The notes below the pieces were generated by a model. That model did no database searches. It was not told the DNA's origin and saw nothing but the letters and a program-made list of their open reading frames with translations. A stretch of DNA of 64,000 nucleotides from Nigrospora sphaerica (Eukaryota; Ascomycota; Sordariomycetes; Amphisphaeriales; Apiosporaceae). The position numbers and the translations under genes are program-made. Location of the stretch: NCBI GenBank assembly GCA_018287875.1, contig JAGVVL010000002.1:2852001-2916000 (forward strand). Direction: 5' to 3'. Shown piece after piece: positions 1-9,087 of the stretch (position 1 is its first letter; the number at the start of each line of letters is the position of its first letter).

Positions 1-1289
1 GTTCTCCTGAAATCGGCGAGTACGAGCGCTTTATGCTTGGGCAGAAGTCGACCGCCCGAAAGATCCTCGTCTTGCTTCACGCCGATCGCTTCTCACGGCC
101 TGGCCTCACCCGTTCGTGGCTGAGGAACCGGGTTTGGATCAACGGTGGCCATTACCACGTGCAAATGGCCTTCAGAACCAACGCTGTACCTGCGCATCCC
201 CCGTCTCGAAGGTTCGGGACAACGCTCAAGGAGCGCGTGCAGATCTTGCAAGCAGAAATCCAGAAGTATACCAGTCGCAAGGTCCGGCACCAGCCGTACT
301 ATGCGCCTGATGCACCCTACAAAGGAGACTTCCACCGACTTGCCAGACGTTTGTGTGGGCGGTCGATTGGACTTGTCCTAGGTGGTGGCGGCGCAAGAGG
401 CATCGCTCATGTCGGCATCATTCGTGCTATGGAAGAAGCAGGAATTCCCATTGACATTGTCGGCGGTACGTCGATTGGCTCCTTCATCGGCGCCCTCTAC
501 GCACGCCATGCCGATGTGGTCCCCATGTTTGGGCTGGCGAAGAAGTTCTCGGGCAGGATGGCGAGCATGTGGCGTTTCGCCCTCGACCTGACCTACCCGT
601 CAGCTTCCTACACGACCGGACACGAATTCAACCGGGGCATCTTCAAGACGTTTGGGAATCACCAGATTGAAGATTTCTGGCTGGAGTACTACTGCAACAC
701 CACCAACATAAGCAAGAGCCGTGGGGAGATTCACACCAGCGGCTACGCTTGGCGGTACGTACGCGCGTCAATGTCACTCGCCGGCCTCCTTCCGCCGCTG
801 TGCGACGAGGGAAGCATGCTTCTCGACGGCGGGTACATCGACAACCTTACCGTGTCGCACATGAAGTCGATGGGTGCTGATGTCATCTTCGCTGTGGACG
901 TCGGGGCTTTGGATGATGATACGCCCCAGACGTACGGTGATTCGCTCTCAGGGGCGTGGGCCTTCTTTAACCGTTGGAACCCCTTTTCCAACACACCCAA
1001 CCCGCCCACACTGGCCGAGATCCAGGGCCGTCTGGCGTATGTCTCTAGCGTCGATGCGCTTGAGCGGGCGAAGACCATGCCCGGCTGCATCTACATGCGA
1101 CCGCCGGTCGAGGACTATGGAACGCTCGACTTTGGCAAGTTTGACGAGATCAACCAAACGGGCTACAAGTACGGAAAGGAGTTCCTGAACAAGCTCCGTG
1201 AGGAGGGGGTTTTGCCATCCGTGGTGGCGGAGGCGGAGGCCAAGAAGGACCTGAGGAGGACGATGGCGCCCAGAAGAGCAAGTATATAA
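1..1289 (+). CDS. NTE1: Lysophospholipase NTE1, C-terminal part (5' end outside window)
   Basis: Patatin-like serine esterase. Fungal NTE1 deacylates phosphatidylcholine and lysophosphatidylcholine at the ER membrane. The frame is open from base 3 (residues [10 protein letters not shown] precede the first ATG at 33), so that ATG is internal and the transmembrane and cyclic-nucleotide-binding-like regions lie upstream of the window. Visible here are the oxyanion loop GGGGARG, the nucleophile motif GTSIG (Ser codon at 471) and the DGG motif carrying the catalytic Asp, in the usual order for a patatin catalytic dyad. The segment LVLLHADR followed by a tryptophan-containing linker just before the patatin domain is typical of fungal NTE1. 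The stop is at 1287-1289, after a basic tail. No intron is needed in this part. Identification is strong; only the 5' portion is missing. Confidence 0.95.
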   Translation, partial: SPEIGEYERFMLGQKSTARKILVLLHADRFSRPGLTRSWLRNRVWINGGHYHVQMAFRTNAVPAHPPSRRFGTTLKERVQILQAEIQKYTSRKVRHQPYYAPDAPYKGDFHRLARRLCGRSIGLVLGGGGARGIAHVGIIRAMEEAGIPIDIVGGTSIGSFIGALYARHADVVPMFGLAKKFSGRMASMWRFALDLTYPSASYTTGHEFNRGIFKTFGNHQIEDFWLEYYCNTTNISKSRGEIHTSGYAWRYVRASMSLAGLLPPLCDEGSMLLDGGYIDNLTVSHMKSMGADVIFAVDVGALDDDTPQTYGDSLSGAWAFFNRWNPFSNTPNPPTLAEIQGRLAYVSSVDALERAKTMPGCIYMRPPVEDYGTLDFGKFDEINQTGYKYGKEFLNKLREEGVLPSVVAEAEAKKDLRRTMAPRRASI

Positions 1290-1644
1290 ATAAGATGTGG
1301 CCACGAAGCAGACGAATAGCCGGCGATGTCCATGTAGTTTTTAAGATACCCTTTTGCCGCGCCAGTCTCTAGCCACGTCCCCATTCTTCACGGTGTAGTC
1401 TCGCTGATGTGAAGCTGGATCGTATGCACTGTGGTAGTCAACCTGGTAAGAGGTACACAGGATGCTGTTATGGGCCGTGCGCATGCATACCTACCAACAA
1501 AACCCGCCAGTCTTCTGTCGCACCTTCCCCCGTGATTTAAGCGCGGTGATACTAGAGCACTTATTTCCATGCTCAGGTATTTCTTCCCCAGTTCTTCCGT
1601 GCTCGCTTTGCCTACTTCTTTCTCTTCACAATCAGCCTTGTTAC
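1290..1644. other. Intergenic: NTE1 3' flank and JmjC gene leader
   Basis: Short spacer of 355 bp between two genes on the same strand. It holds the NTE1 3' UTR and the promoter/leader of the JmjC gene. The JmjC frame is open upstream to an ATG at 1462, but the encoded 61 residues look like untranslated leader (Cys/Leu/Pro-rich, no motif). Confidence 0.5.
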
Positions 1645-3189
1645 ATGGAGCCTGTAGCGGCACATGTATGCCTGTTGCATTTGTGCCGCAGCGCCGTGCA
1701 GCAGATTCGCCAAGAATGCGAATCGAGTCTCGCAGAGGACAACCCCTCTTCCTCGACTGCTACCAATGGCCTGGGCGCCTGTGGCCGTCCACTCGTTGAT
1801 TTGCTGTTTCGACAGGCGTCGCAGCTGCACCAGCTGTACGAATCGGCAGTTGGCTCCGATTGGGAGCCGCCAAGCAATGGGGCCTCAGTACGGCAACGGC
1901 TGGTGATGAAACGACTTGACAACATCCTGTCCATTGCTTACTCCAAGTTCTACTGCTACCTCTTCCATACGCTTCCTGTCTGTTGGCGTCAGCTCTACAC
2001 GGACACCAGTATCTTGAAATTCTGCTTGCAGCTTTCCGAGACAAATCTGTCGGCGATACGCGCGTCGAGGAATGGCACTCTTGAGGAAGATACGTTAACG
2101 GGGCTGGTGAAGACACTTGATCTGGCCTTGATTCTGGCGGGAGGGGCAGGAGAACAGAGGGGGCGAAGATGGATCAACAAAGCTTTGGAACAGCTGACGC
2201 ACGCCTCGTCGCCTTTGGCCCCATGTGCCGAAGATGAGGAGAGACCGGCAAAAAGGACGAGGCTGGACAGCCCTCCGGATGTTTCCTTCTCCACGACGCA
2301 GCCCTTTCAGCCCCCAGTCTTGCACCCCATCCTCCGCATCGCGGCTATGTCCATGGAATCTTTCCAGTCGTACATGGAAACCCCTCGGGGCCCAGCGCCA
2401 GGACCGGAGCCCGTCATCATGACAGGCCTGGTTGAGGACTGGCCGGCTCGGACATACAACAGCTGGGACAAGCCATCCTATCTTCTTTCCAGCACCCTGG
2501 GCGGACGACGCCTAGTGCCCGTCGAGATCGGGCGTAGCTACGTCGATGAAGGCTGGGGACAGAAGCTCATTACCTTTGGACAGCTTCTGCGGGACTACAT
2601 CGACCCGTCGTTGGGTGGAGCGCCCGGACCGGATAGTCACCGTAAGGTTGCATATCTCGCCCAGCATCCCCTGTTTGTGCAGCTGCCCTCGCTCCGAAAG
2701 GATATTCGCATTCCGGATCTATGCTATACTTCTCCGCCACCGCACCCCACAGACGCCAGCAAAGACCAGCCCGAAGTCGATGAGCCCTTGCTCAATGCCT
2801 GGTTCGGCCCCCCCGGGACCATTACGCCTCTCCACAACGACCCGTACCATAACCTTCTTGTTCAGGTTGTGGGGTACAAATACGTACGCCTCTACTCACC
2901 TACAGATGCAAAACACATGTACGCGAGGGGAAAAGAGGACGGTGTTGAGATGAGCAATACGAGCATGGTGGATGTCGGGGCCGTCGAGGGATGGGATCAA
3001 CCACCGGAAGCCGGCCAGCTCACTGACGAGGAAACTGAAGAGGAGAGACAAAGAGAAGCGGACTTCAAAAAGGTATCGTACCTGGACTGTATCCTGGGCC
3101 CTGGCGATACTCTCTATATCCCCATCGGCTGGTGGCATTACGTTCGCGGTCTAAGCGTCAGCTTCAGCGTCAGCTTCTGGTGGAATTGA
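1645..3189 (+). CDS. JmjC domain (KDM8/JMJD5-like) dioxygenase
   Basis: Single-exon gene of 514 codons from the chosen ATG at 1645. The C-terminal half is a JmjC/cupin-8 fold. It has an HxD iron site (H397-N-D399, followed by PYHNLL), a lysine/tyrosine-rich strand (GYKYVRLYSP) suited to 2-oxoglutarate, and the distal iron His498 in GWWHYVRGL, then the closing SFWWN. This layout matches the JMJD5/KDM8 class of Fe(II)/2-oxoglutarate hydroxylases. The N-terminal half (about 1-220) is helical and carries a basic stretch (KRTRLD) that could be a nuclear signal. An acidic low-complexity insert (EETEEERQRE) separates the two iron-ligand segments. An in-frame ATG at 1462 would add 61 residues; 1645 was preferred because it begins the plausible protein. 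The substrate (histone, ribosomal or other) cannot be told from sequence. Confidence 0.88.
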   Translation: MEPVAAHVCLLHLCRSAVQQIRQECESSLAEDNPSSSTATNGLGACGRPLVDLLFRQASQLHQLYESAVGSDWEPPSNGASVRQRLVMKRLDNILSIAYSKFYCYLFHTLPVCWRQLYTDTSILKFCLQLSETNLSAIRASRNGTLEEDTLTGLVKTLDLALILAGGAGEQRGRRWINKALEQLTHASSPLAPCAEDEERPAKRTRLDSPPDVSFSTTQPFQPPVLHPILRIAAMSMESFQSYMETPRGPAPGPEPVIMTGLVEDWPARTYNSWDKPSYLLSSTLGGRRLVPVEIGRSYVDEGWGQKLITFGQLLRDYIDPSLGGAPGPDSHRKVAYLAQHPLFVQLPSLRKDIRIPDLCYTSPPPHPTDASKDQPEVDEPLLNAWFGPPGTITPLHNDPYHNLLVQVVGYKYVRLYSPTDAKHMYARGKEDGVEMSNTSMVDVGAVEGWDQPPEAGQLTDEETEEERQREADFKKVSYLDCILGPGDTLYIPIGWWHYVRGLSVSFSVSFWWN

Positions 3190-3400
3190 GTGAGAGCTAC
3201 TATTGTGTGGCCAGCGACAAAGCCACTGGTTAGGCTTGGGTTACCGAGTATCAATGGACGGACCAAGGAAAAAGAGACGCAACACAAAAAACCGGCCCAC
3301 CTCGCGTCGGAAGCCGAGCGACACGGACGTCATCGCCTGGACCGTGGAGAACTGGCTAATGCCGCAGCGAACAGGATGCCGAAAACAACTCCAACCATCC

Positions 3401-4630
3401 TCACTTTTCATCGTGTACGAATTCCCTTCGCCCCGAGGCCTTCAAAACATCTGCCACGTACATGCTGCTGTTTCCGCTTAGCTCATTCGGGTTCGTTCTG
3501 TCCGCGTCAGCCTTTTTATACAAGTAGAAAAGGTGCTCCCATTTCCTATCGCGGGTTTTTAAATCTTCAATACCACTCCTTTTGCTTTCGACTTCGTGGA
3601 GAAGAGCATCGCGCCGAGCTGCCTCCTTCCTCTTGTCCAACTGGCGCGGCCAAGCTACGACGCCGCCTTTGGCCATCATATGCTTTGCGTACGAGTGGTC
3701 GGTCTCGTAGAGGAAGCCACTTACAGGCGAGTGCTCCCAATTGTCATAGAGATAAAACTCTCGCGTCTCTCCCGTCATCCAGTCGGTTAGGGAAGCTGGT
3801 CGGCCGTCCTCGATCTTTAAGACGTCCCCAAGTTCAGCCGTCATAAAGTTGGCAAAGCCGCCATGGCCGACAACACTCAGTTGGTCGGTCCTGCCTGTTC
3901 TCTTGTATATGGCCCGGCATCTCTCCAAGAGGAACTCGTTCATCTTGATACCTCTTTGCTTCAACTTCTTCGGGCTCCAGAGGCCGATCTTGAGCTGGTA
4001 CGGCTTGGTCGCTCCAGTCGATTTCTTGCAAAGGTCTTCCACCTGCTCCTTTGTGACCTTGTGAAAACCTCCCATCGTGGAAGCGTCCGTGTCGTTCTGG
4101 CTCCTGGGCATGCGTGCTAGACATGCTGGGTCGAGGACATAGCTCCAATCAATGAGAAGATCATCGAAGTTGACGTCAGGCATGCCGACCTGGCGACGCC
4201 ATTGCAACATGGCCTCGATATGCGCAATCCAGTGGATGGGCTCGCGCGGCCTATCCGAGAACCATATCGTCTGCTCAATAGCGAGTGGCTGGAGCACCAA
4301 AACCGTGGTTCGAAGCATCTCGCTGGTAGCCGCAGCCAGAAACGTCTGTACCGCCCGCATCATGAAGGAAATCACGACCGTGTCCCGAAACTTTCCTTGC
4401 GAGAAGTCGTCCTCAAGCACCTTGGAGATATCGTTCTTGGCATAGTCGAGACCAGGGGTCACGCCGTGGTCGAACCGGATCCGGGCTTCTCTCCACTGCT
4501 GTTGCAGCCTGGCCGTGGTCAAGATGGGGTCGAGGATGTGCGAGCCCTCGAGGCCGGGGGCGTTCGACTCGGCTTGGGCGTGGCGAGTGAACCTGATGGT
4601 GTACTTCAATAATGGTTGGTGAGAAGCCAT
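3401..4630 (-). CDS. Histidine phosphatase superfamily protein (phosphoglycerate-mutase-like)
   Basis: Intronless ORF of 409 residues starting at an ATG at 4630. Residues 16-18 are RHA, the nucleophile signature of the branch-1 histidine phosphatase (PGM-like) fold, followed by AESN. A phosphate-pocket arginine is in MMRAVQT and the second catalytic His in VVGHGGF. Long inserts between the two halves (Trp-rich PREPIHW and SYVLDPAC segments) are typical of fungal family members annotated as phosphoglycerate mutase family and argue against a glycolytic enzyme. The charged C-terminus (RKEAARRD, KKADADR) has no recognised domain. It is convergent with the JmjC gene, with only 211 bp between their stops. 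Substrate unknown. Confidence 0.88.
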   Translation of the reverse strand: MASHQPLLKYTIRFTRHAQAESNAPGLEGSHILDPILTTARLQQQWREARIRFDHGVTPGLDYAKNDISKVLEDDFSQGKFRDTVVISFMMRAVQTFLAAATSEMLRTTVLVLQPLAIEQTIWFSDRPREPIHWIAHIEAMLQWRRQVGMPDVNFDDLLIDWSYVLDPACLARMPRSQNDTDASTMGGFHKVTKEQVEDLCKKSTGATKPYQLKIGLWSPKKLKQRGIKMNEFLLERCRAIYKRTGRTDQLSVVGHGGFANFMTAELGDVLKIEDGRPASLTDWMTGETREFYLYDNWEHSPVSGFLYETDHSYAKHMMAKGGVVAWPRQLDKRKEAARRDALLHEVESKRSGIEDLKTRDRKWEHLFYLYKKADADRTNPNELSGNSSMYVADVLKASGRREFVHDEK

Positions 4631-7059
4631 GATGGTATGTATTGTTGCTGGGATGAGCAGGCCTAATTCTAGGCGGATTTGGAAACCCCAAAAGCAGCCA
4701 GAGTAAAGAAAGAAACTTGTTTCTTGAACCGCGACTGCCAGACGACATCAGAGTTTGGGTGGCCACCGCTTGAGTGAGTCCCCGGGGAAGTTGCCACTGT
4801 CAAAGCTCGGAGGACGACGGAAGGGGAAGGTTACTGGGACCCAAGATACGTGCGAGATCGGCCGCGGGAGGAAAGGCAACGACAAGCCGGGGGAGAGAAG
4901 GTAATGGAAGGGGGTAAAGAACGGCAGCAGGCGGTCTGTTATGGTGACACAAGATGAGATCTCCACGTTACACAGAGCAGCGTATAGCACATACAAACCG
5001 CTGTCCGGGTCGGCCGCCCTGAACGAGGACCTGGAGGCACCGGCTGGAAGCAAGAGGCCGATGAGGACTCTCACATCGTCGTTGTCCCATTGTCGGGGCT
5101 GGCCATGGGGTTCCCGGGGAACAAAGAAAGGAAAATAGGGGTGGGTATCAGCGGGCGCTGCAGCGCCACTCCGAGCCCGTCCGGCCACCCGAATCGCGAT
5201 TCTCAACTGCCTCCCCCAGAGGAAGGCAGGGCCAAGACGAGACCATGAGGGCCAAGAAAAGGGAACGGGAAGCGAGTCCCCAACCGGGCCTATCTACATC
5301 TCGGGTCGCCATACTGCGGCCCGCACACGCTCGGATATCGCGCCCGGACCTCGGCCGCCCAGCAGATCTCGCCGACGATTGGTACTGGGAAGCAAATGAT
5401 GACGACCGCCAGCCAAGTTAAGGTGTGGACTCCATTGGCATGGGGGGAAATTGGGGGTGAGGGCCGGTGGTGATCAGGGACCAAGCCGTGTGTATGCCGT
5501 ACACGCTCTGCACACCCACACCCCCAATCTCAGACGGCCAGGCTAAGACCGGCGCAGGGAAGGGTATACCGTCACTATTCATCAGTCCGGGGGGCCAGCA
5601 GTCATCCGTAACATGCGTCACCACGACGAACCCCAAAGTTGGAATCCCTTCCCCCGGCAAACGGCCTTGAGCCATGCCGCTTTCAGCCTCCTTATGCGAC
5701 CCAAGGCCACTAGTCCGCCTCAGCCTCAGCTTGACGCAGAACAGAAAAGCGCAGGGAGAAAGGGAAAAGCTTACGGACTCTTTTTTTTTTCTCCCTATGC
5801 GTCTAGTCTGTTCACCGACAAGCCGGCAGCCGCTGCGAGAAGCTAATTGTTGCTTTTTGCTTTCTTCTTTCTTTCCTTTTTTTGCTTACTTGGGATGCCA
5901 AGCAAGGGGCCGCCCATCACTCGTACCTAGATAGCATCAAAGGACAGGCCCCAACTGCGGCCGCCACGCGCATACACCCTGCGAAAACGTGGGCCCGTCC
6001 AGTCCGCGCTCTGCCCCTTATCGAGGGGCAAATGGGAGGGAGCAACCGTCATGGGGGTTGGGAGGAAGCTTTGTCACCCCGGGGAGGGGGGGGGGGGTGC
6101 AGGGCCAGGGCTCTCCAAATGCACAAAGACGGCCCGCCGCCTGCCAATGGGGCGGCACCCCCCTTTGCCCCCGTTCCTGTCCTTGCGACGGACGGAACAC
6201 CCTCCGAACGAGGTTCCGGCCAGTAGGGCGGCATCTTTCGCGCCCTTGCGCCTCAGGTCCGGCTCCCCGGGCGAGATGTCTTCGCATACTGGCGTTCCCG
6301 CCCTCTTCTTCTTTTGGACACCTGATTGGAGGACCGGCTGCGGTTCCGCGTCGTGTGCGACCGCACGAGCAGGGGGGCCGGCCCATTGCCATGTCCCTGC
6401 CCTTCCCTCCCCCTTCCCCCTCCTCTTTTTCTCCGGAGGCCCCGGGTCGCGTGTTGGCCGGTTCGGGAAAGGAGGCGGAACTGCACCCAGCTGAGCAGGG
6501 CCGGACGGGCGAGTAAGGGACTTCGTCCAACCAACCAACCAACCAACCCTCTGGCCTTTTCTTGCCGGTCCGCTGGGGGCCCCGAGCACACGGGAGAGCC
6601 GGCGTCGTATTTGGGGGGGGGGCTCCACGTAGGAAGGAAGCGTGTGCCATGACAGTTGTGATCCGATGAATGACGCCCATTTCTTGCGCAAGACATTGTT
6701 CAGGCCGTCTGGCAATTCGAGCAAGCTGGGCTAGCTTCGGCAGTGAAATGGGGTGAATACGGCAGAAGTATACGTAAGGGGGGGTCTGTGTGTGTGCCAG
6801 GCGACAAATATGGCAGCACAAAACCGAAAGATCTTAATTGGAGGGTTATACTGTACCCAGTCGCTCCTAACCATGGGGTATATGCCCCTCCGTCTGCCAA
6901 AAACGCCAACGCCGGCCCACGGCTAATGCAAGATCAAAACAGAGCCAGGTGAGGATGATAAAATGTAGGAACCAGCCGCTCTGATGCTATGCTCGCCGGT
7001 CGCCTGTGTTCATCAAGGTGACCCACGCGCTTCCCTGTCTTGGTGTGACCAAAGTTTCC
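4631..7059. other. Intergenic, no supported gene
   Basis: About 2.4 kb between the start of the histidine phosphatase gene and the stop of the DSP-like gene. Open frames overlap on both strands (the longest, 267 codons, on the minus strand), but none shows domain-like composition and they are rich in Pro/Arg/Gly as expected from GC-rich DNA. Contains a 12-G run at 6086-6097, a (CCAA)n tract at 6527-6548 and a G run near 6614-6622. Probably promoter plus long untranslated regions. Confidence 0.5.
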
Positions 7060-8058
7060 CTACTCCACCATGTCATCGCGCGGGTCGACGAAGGGCACAA
7101 AGGCGGCGCGGTCCCGGTAGCGGTCCCGGTAGCGGTTCCGGTCGCGGGACGAGCCGTGGGGGCCGTCGGCTTCGTCGCCGTCGCTGTCGTCGGCGACGGC
7201 CTCGTCGTAGCCGCGCTTGGACGGGCCACGCGGGCGGGCGGCCATACCCTGCTGCTGCTGCTGCTGCTGGTTGACGGTGCGCTTGGCGGCCAGGATGCCG
7301 CCAAAGGTTTGCAGGAGCCACTTCATGTCCTCGTCCATGCTGATGCAGAAGCGGCGGTAGTGGACGAACTGGCAGGCCTGCACCATGTCCATGCCGAAGA
7401 CGGTCATGAGGTAGGCGATGACGATGGTGGCGGAGCGCTCGTTACCCGTCTCGCAGAAGACGAGCACCTTGGCGCGCTGAAAGGTGCTCCAGTCGACGAC
7501 GAGGTCGCCGCCGGGGCCCGGGGCGGCGGACTGGGCCTGGCGGCGGTAGACGGCCAGGATGTGGTCGTTAATGGCGCGGATGACGCCGGGCAGGGCGGCG
7601 ATGAGGTCCTGGTGCCCGGCGACGTCGACGTGGACTGCGTGAATGCCGAGCTCCTGGGCGACCTTGTCGACGGCCAGGAGGCGGGCCTCGGCCAGGCGGG
7701 CGTCGCGAGCGGCCAGCAGCATGGTGACGCCGTGGGCGCGGAGCCAGGCGCGGTCGCGGGCGGTGCTCGAGGGCCCCAGGTACAGGAAGTCGAGCACGGG
7801 CTGGGCGGTGCGCCGGTCGGCGTAGTTCCAGTGCGTGGCGGCGTCGCGAGCGCTCTGGGCCTTGCCGCCCGTGATGATGGCGAGGTCGTCGGCCGTCAGC
7901 TGCGCCGGGTCGACGTTGGCGTAGCTCGGCACCACCGTCATCTCGTTGCACGCGCTGTGCACCGGCGGCCCCGGGATGTAGACCGACGGCGGGCTCGGCG
8001 GCCGCGAGCTGTACGGCGCCGCCGGTTGCGCCCGGCTCGTACGCGGAAACTCGGCCAT
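7060..8058 (-). CDS. Dual-specificity-phosphatase-like protein with Phe in place of the signature His
   Basis: Predicted 332-residue protein. The ATG at 8058 (MAEFPRTSR) was chosen because the 55 codons upstream look like leader. The middle is a cysteine-phosphatase fold: QPVLDFLYLGPSSTARD is the usual DSP entry strand, and the P-loop reads VFCETGNERSA, with Cys202 and Arg208 in CX5R. The residue before Cys, normally His, is Phe, and the loop is CETGNER rather than the common CxAGxxR. The protein may therefore be a weak phosphatase or a STYX-like pseudophosphatase that binds phosphoproteins; this is inference. The C-terminal tail has seven Gln from a (CTG)7 tract and an Arg-Asp/Tyr-Arg repeat (RNRYRDRYRDR), and looks disordered and RNA-binding-like. 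No intron is needed. Confidence 0.8.
   Translation of the reverse strand: MAEFPRTSRAQPAAPYSSRPPSPPSVYIPGPPVHSACNEMTVVPSYANVDPAQLTADDLAIITGGKAQSARDAATHWNYADRRTAQPVLDFLYLGPSSTARDRAWLRAHGVTMLLAARDARLAEARLLAVDKVAQELGIHAVHVDVAGHQDLIAALPGVIRAINDHILAVYRRQAQSAAPGPGGDLVVDWSTFQRAKVLVFCETGNERSATIVIAYLMTVFGMDMVQACQFVHYRRFCISMDEDMKWLLQTFGGILAAKRTVNQQQQQQQGMAARPRGPSKRGYDEAVADDSDGDEADGPHGSSRDRNRYRDRYRDRAAFVPFVDPRDDMVE
7249..7269. repeat. (CTG)7 microsatellite, coding for poly-Gln
   Basis: Seven tandem CTG units on the plus strand read as CAG on the minus strand and encode seven glutamines in the disordered tail of the DSP-like protein. A length-variable site. Confidence 0.9.
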
Positions 8059-9087
8059 GGTGGTGGGCGTTTGACCCTCGTCGGCTTGCGGCCCGCGGCG
8101 GCGTGCTCGGGGCAGGGGCTCAAGCAGGCAAAACAAACGGCGGCAGCAGGGAAGGGAGAAGGGACCCCAGGAATACTGGCTTTTCCCAAGATCAATGGCG
8201 GCGCGATCGTCCGATCCGATCAAGCATCCATGGGTGCCTCTGTACGTACGTAGTATGCACGAGTTGGGTAGGCAGGGAAAGCGAGCAAGCGGGTTGGATG
8301 AACGGAACTGCGACGGAAACGGGAAAGATGACCGCTGGGGCGACTGCTAAATCCACAGCCAGCCACGCCGATGGTTGGCTATATGGGATGGACGTATTCC
8401 AGCTTGTTGCCGGCTTTAGCCGGTGAGGGAGAGGGAGTTTGCCGGCTGCAGAACGGGAGACGGCGTGAAGAATGGGATGAAGGGCTAATGAAGTCCAAGC
8501 ACGTATGTACATACTTACATTCCTTGGGTAGGTAAGCAGTAAATGATTCCCATGTTAATGAACGGGCTCCGACGGTTTCGCGGAGGCTAACCTGTTGCCT
8601 AACTAGTGTGTACTTCGTACTTTCCCATACTTTGTCTTTGACGACGAGGTACTGAAGCTAAAGTATAGGTAGAAGTAGTGGAAGCCCCGACAAGGGAAAA
8701 CCCCGCTGGGTCTTTCCGTTGCATTTCAATTAGGCAACTGCCAATTGGCATCGCCCGCGCGACCATTACCTAACGCTGGCTGCGCTCATTCATAAGTACG
8801 GGAGAATAGGTACGAAGCAGCCGAACGCTACGTCGGCCGACACTAAATTTACCATGCAGTACCTCGTCAGCCGGCGACATCCCTGGCCATCGAGATATGT
8901 AGCATGCATGCCCCGGCAGCGTAGAGAACACAAATGCTAGACATAAGTAGCTAAGGTCGGCCTCGCGAACTGCCCAAGTCATGATTCCTTCCATTGGGGT
9001 CGATGTCTACGCGGTGGCTTCCCGCGATATACCTACACATTTTATCCGACGGCATCGCTCGGCATCCCCTCCCCCCCTTACTCTCCA
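8059..9087. other. Intergenic, no supported gene
   Basis: About 1 kb between the DSP-like start and the BRO1 stop. Short open frames only. Contains a TACGTACGTAG/GTATGTACATAC-type island at about 8240-8535. Nothing else recognised. Confidence 0.5.

Noticed and set aside
1462..1644. N-terminal extension of the JmjC protein
   Set aside because: In frame but lacks conserved-looking sequence; the ATG at 1645 gives a better protein start.
3190..3846. 218-codon plus-strand frame after the JmjC gene
   Set aside because: Begins directly after the JmjC stop and is antisense to the histidine-phosphatase C-terminus; no ATG at its start.
6018..6821. 267-codon minus-strand frame in the 4.6-7 kb gap
   Set aside because: Overlaps other open frames on both strands in G-rich DNA; no domain-like sequence.
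7006..8253. 415-codon plus-strand frame over the DSP-like gene
   Set aside because: It is antisense to a frame with a clear phosphatase fold, is rich in Val/Gly/Ala as expected from the complement of GC3-rich codons, and has no motif.
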